Source of the DNA: Proteromonas lacertae
Taxonomy: Eukaryota > Sar > Bigyra > Opalinata > Proteromonadidae
NCBI GenBank assembly: GCA_002245135.1
Contig: NGBS01000616.1
Span: 1 to 64,000 of the forward strand
DNA: 64,000 nucleotides
Direction of reading: 5' to 3'
Below, piece by piece: positions 61,601 to 64,000 of this stretch. Under the pieces are notes generated by a model. The model made no database searches. It was not told the DNA's origin and saw only the letters and a program-made list of their open reading frames with translations. Positions within the stretch are counted from its first letter, which is position 1; each line of letters begins with the position of its first letter. The position numbers and the translations under genes were made by a program.

Positions 61601-62153
61601 GATTGAGATGATGAAGCAGATGGAACATATTGATTGGTGCTTAGATTATCAGTTGAATTGATAGGCGTCATGAAAGAATCAGTTGACATTGAATGATTTG
61701 GTAGTGACGATGATGTTAATGTGTCATCAGATGGGCATGGTGTATTGAAACTAGAACTATCATTATTCTGCTCATTATTTTTTAGAAAATGTGGTAAATC
61801 TGGTAATTGAATATGAGGTTCATCATCTGAAGCTTTAGGTGTTGCATTATTACTACTTTTGAGGAAGTTGTATATTGTTTGACTGTTTGAGCTAGCTACT
61901 GGTGAATTTCCTGATTCATCTGATTCAAAATCCTAAAAACATATTTTATAAATATTTAAATATACAGTTTTACGAAAATTTGTGTTGTTATCTAAATAAA
62001 ACAATAAAACACTAAAATATACCATATCTTTGAGGATGAGGTGCACTAAACCTATTATTATTTGTTTGTGCTAAATCATCTTGCCCTAGAATTTGTATTG
62101 CTATTATTACTTATAGTATATTGTTTATAATCATCATACCTTGATGAATTCAT
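58619..62153 (-). CDS. WDR44: WDR44-like WD40 protein with long disordered N-terminus
   Basis: Starts MNSSSRYDDYKQYTISNNS at 62153. Introns near 62003-62033 and 61934-61966 join 'DNNTNFRKTDFESDESGNSP'. About 600 residues of Ser/Thr/Asn/Gln/Pro low complexity follow. The WD40 propeller begins with 'NNDVIFVMKFSSDGDYLATGGKHGVITIWNL'; 'FTGHSGQIIDLAWSTNLFLLSAATDNTLRLWHL', 'CFHPKDNSYFLTGGSDKTLKIWKLPEGEV' and 'ILLTSNDSRIRLL' closely match animal WDR44 (Rab11-binding). The last exons, after introns near 58959-59003 and 58778-58806, end 'IIITSTTTGHLRIYQQKINPKLII'. The join of the first exon near 62075-62110 is uncertain. Known in animals: Rab11 effector in endosomal recycling and ciliogenesis control. 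Confidence 0.85.
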
Positions 62154-62315
62154 CTTTAAAATGTGTTTAATTGACAAGGATTTTTATATAACTACTGCAA
62201 ATAATATATATCCCTTTCTAGCTTCGAAGAATTAATCGAAAAGAAACTTCTCAAGCAATTTCAAACTTTTTGGGGTTACGAAAAAAATATTTAGACATTA
62301 TAATGATTAAAGGAA

Positions 62316-63438
62316 TTAATATATACTCCACACAGCTATTCTACCACTACGACTACCTGCACATATTAAATTAGATTTTGAACTCATAGTCAACGCAGTG
62401 ATTGAATCATCGAAATAAAGTAAATTGGCTAAAGGTTTCATGTTTTTCATCTGGTAAACTCTAATCATTCCATCCCAGCCACCAGTTGCAAATATTTTAT
62501 TGTCATATCTTATTTTTATTGAAGAAATTCCTTGATGAGGAATTGAAACATTTTTTATCAACTCACTTTTCTTCTATTAAAATATATATGAATAATAATA
62601 ATAAATACACTTTGATAATCAAGTATATTACAGTAAATATTAGTTGAAGCACCTCCACTAACAATCTTATCAAGTGAAGGAGTAGGCGATATATCAAAGG
62701 ATATACAAGTCTCTTTCTCATTTGTATAATTAATTATGAAAGTTTCACTCTTCACATCATAAACATATATCGATCCATCTTCATTAGATATGTAAATATA
62801 ATCAGTTCCATTCATTATTGACTCTTCATATTTAGTATACATTATCATTCCTGTAGTTGATGGTAATTCAATGTGTTTTACAACTGATTTATTTCTTATA
62901 TCAAATATTGATAGCTATTTATATTATATTACTTATATGAAAATTATTATACTTCATGATTACTATTTGTTGGAGTAATAAAGAGTGAAGAATTTCCTTC
63001 TTTATAACAGCATTATAACATATTTATATAAATATATACGAGAAGAATGATAAACGCATGGAGGACAAAATGATAATGATTCTACTTCTACTTCATATTC
63101 TTTACTACCACTTTCAATATCATATATTCTTATATATTCATCTTTTCCATTACTAATTAAGGATTTATTATTCAACATATCAAAACCTATCATTCCAATA
63201 CTATGACAATTCTATTCAAATAACTATAACAACTTCATTCATACATCTATTCTATTCATTAATTTGTAATTTGTTAAGTTATAAAATAAATAACTTCCCG
63301 AATTAGTACTATTCTATGTTATTGATAAAAATACCTTTCGATTAACAATGAATTATTACCTTCTACTGTTTTCAAACAACTTGGAGAACTTGTTTCATTT
63401 CGAATTACAAACACAGGATCAGGAGGTGGTTTTGGCAT
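62316..63438 (-). CDS. GNB1L: GNB1L-like WD40 protein (ASTRA-associated Asa1 family)
   Basis: Starts MPKPPPDPVFVIRNETSSP at 63438, like the PPPSDPQFVLRG opening of animal GNB1L. WD40 blades follow in short exons: 'IGFDMLNNKSLISNGKDEYIRIYDI' (63180-63105), 'IYISNEDGSIYVYDVKSETF' (62800-62730), and the last exon 'IKIRYDNKIFATGGWDGMIRVYQMKNMKPLANLLYF...ICAGSRSGRIAVWSIY' (62530-62316). The final exon matches the LATAGWDHRIRVF...SLWSLY end of the family. The exact introns between 63370 and 62850 are not all resolved. Known role: co-chaperone-linked stability of PIKK kinases. Confidence 0.8.
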
Positions 63439-63462
63439 TGTTTTAATAAATTTCAATTTTAT

Positions 63463-64000
63463 GGTTATTCAAAAATTGTTTCAATAACCAAATTCATTTA
63501 TTCGTTTCAAAATACAAAAAACAAAAAATAATGAATAAAATATGTTATATTAGAATATGAATAATAGATGTAAGTGTCTTAGTTAATTTCATTTCTACAC
63601 AACTCTTCATTCTTGACTTTTTCATCACACCATTTCTTTCCTGCATAAGGATAACCAAAACAAATTCCAGGAATGCAACAACTAAAGAATGCTCTAAACC
63701 CTTTTCCCAGTAAATTCTTTTCTATGACATCAATTATTGGTTGTGAATAAAAATCCTTCCTCACTTTTTTTAATTGTTTATAATATGTGTTATAGTTTTT
63801 AATTATTAATTCACAATCAGTCTGACAGGTATTACAGAATTGGGATAAAGCATAATGGAATTTTTGTACAAATTCCATTTCTTCAGGAATATTTAAAAAT
63901 ATAAACTTATATTTTGATTTCATGTTATTTAATTGTTTTTTAATACTTCTGTACAATTTCCAATTCAAATTACCATGTTTACCATATTTTAATCTATCAT
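63463..64000. repeat. Segmental duplicate, copy 2 (see 30824-31400)
   Basis: Nearly identical to the 3' flank and 3' coding end of the coiled-coil gene at 30824-31400. The last 220 bp (about 63781-64000) differ from copy 1 at only three positions. An internal strip near 63722-63780 is unrelated and shorter than in copy 1. The duplication continues past the window edge. Confidence 0.88.
63579..64000 (-). CDS. Second copy of the coiled-coil/Cys-rich C-terminus gene (5' part outside window)
   Basis: The frame reads 'NWKLYRSIKKQLNNMKSKYKF', 'CNTCQTDCELIIKNYN' and 'FFSCCIPGICFGYPYAGKKWCDEK', and ends 'RNEIN' as in the 30938-33967 gene. Between the two conserved blocks the proteins differ in length and sequence (here 'LKKVRKDFYSQPIIDVI'). 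The gene remains open to the right edge. Both copies lie just downstream of nothing but a short gap before a minus-strand WD40 gene (IFT122 or GNB1L). Function unknown. Confidence 0.8.
   Translation of the reverse strand, partial: DRLKYGKHGNLNWKLYRSIKKQLNNMKSKYKFIFLNIPEEMEFVQKFHYALSQFCNTCQTDCELIIKNYNTYYKQLKKVRKDFYSQPIIDVIEKNLLGKGFRAFFSCCIPGICFGYPYAGKKWCDEKVKNEELCRNEIN

Noticed and set aside
1-64000. Ciliate-type altered genetic code
   Set aside because: TAA, TAG and TGA each terminate recognisable genes (for example CFAP91, the La-type gene and the receptor), and Gln is encoded by CAA/CAG throughout.
1-64000. Retroelements, DNA transposons, tRNA or rRNA genes
   Set aside because: No reverse transcriptase, integrase or transposase motifs, terminal repeats, or cloverleaf/rRNA sequences were recognised by eye. 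A tRNAscan and RepeatMasker run would be decisive.

Overview
This is nuclear DNA of an AT-rich, gene-dense, intron-rich unicellular eukaryote. Coding sequence fills most of the window, on both strands, with intergenic gaps of mostly 60-470 bp. More than 40 spliceosomal introns can be placed by reading frame and homology. Nearly all begin GTAT or GTATA, end TAG, and are only about 26-45 nt long. TAA, TAG and TGA all end genes, so the code is standard. Intraflagellar transport and axonemal genes (IFT122, CFAP91, a DZIP1-like protein, flagellar-type EF-hand proteins) show a cell with a cilium or flagellum. A mitoribosomal protein (mS38) and an organellar family-A DNA polymerase of the plant/protist type (POP) show real mitochondria. 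POP argues against animals and fungi, which use POLG. A TmcB-like membrane protein, a class C GPCR, Q/N/P-rich proteins and BTB proteins fit an amoeboid or flagellate protist. I cannot name the lineage.

Layout. 1-3.1 kb: 3' part of a class C GPCR gene. 3.4-11.7 kb (minus): two adjacent regions with Crinkler/RHS-like P-loop NTPases. One carries an array of 17-residue helical repeats, containing a 906-bp in-frame tandem duplication, and ends in a ubiquitin-specific protease domain. 11.9-14.2 kb (plus): CFAP91. 14.7-27 kb (minus): a cluster of low-complexity Q/P-rich genes, several with a C-terminal RING finger split by an intron at the same place; two have an N-terminal BTB domain. Glycogen phosphorylase and a calmodulin-like gene sit inside this cluster. 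27-34 kb (minus): IFT122 and a long coiled-coil protein. 34.3-40.6 kb: EXD2-type exonuclease, a two-part glycosyltransferase, an EF-hand gene and mS38. 40.7-48.2 kb: a TmcB-like protein, poly(A)-binding protein and a small membrane protein. 48.6-58.5 kb: two paralogous C-x2-C-x20-C-x2-C zinc-finger genes, a DZIP1-like gene, PFK-2/FBPase-2, a La-type RNA-binding protein and the organellar DNA polymerase. 58.6-64 kb (minus): WDR44-like and GNB1L-like WD40 proteins, then the 3' end of a second copy of the coiled-coil gene, running off the window.

Themes. Ubiquitin-related domains (USP, RING, BTB) concentrate in 3-27 kb. Glycogen phosphorylase and PFK-2/FBPase-2 are both carbohydrate switch points. 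Many otherwise well conserved host genes contain single-base frame breaks, often in homopolymers. Examples are CFAP91, PABP and POP, where protein homology continues straight through. Assembly indels are the simplest explanation, and reading frames here should be judged by homology rather than by uninterrupted ORFs.
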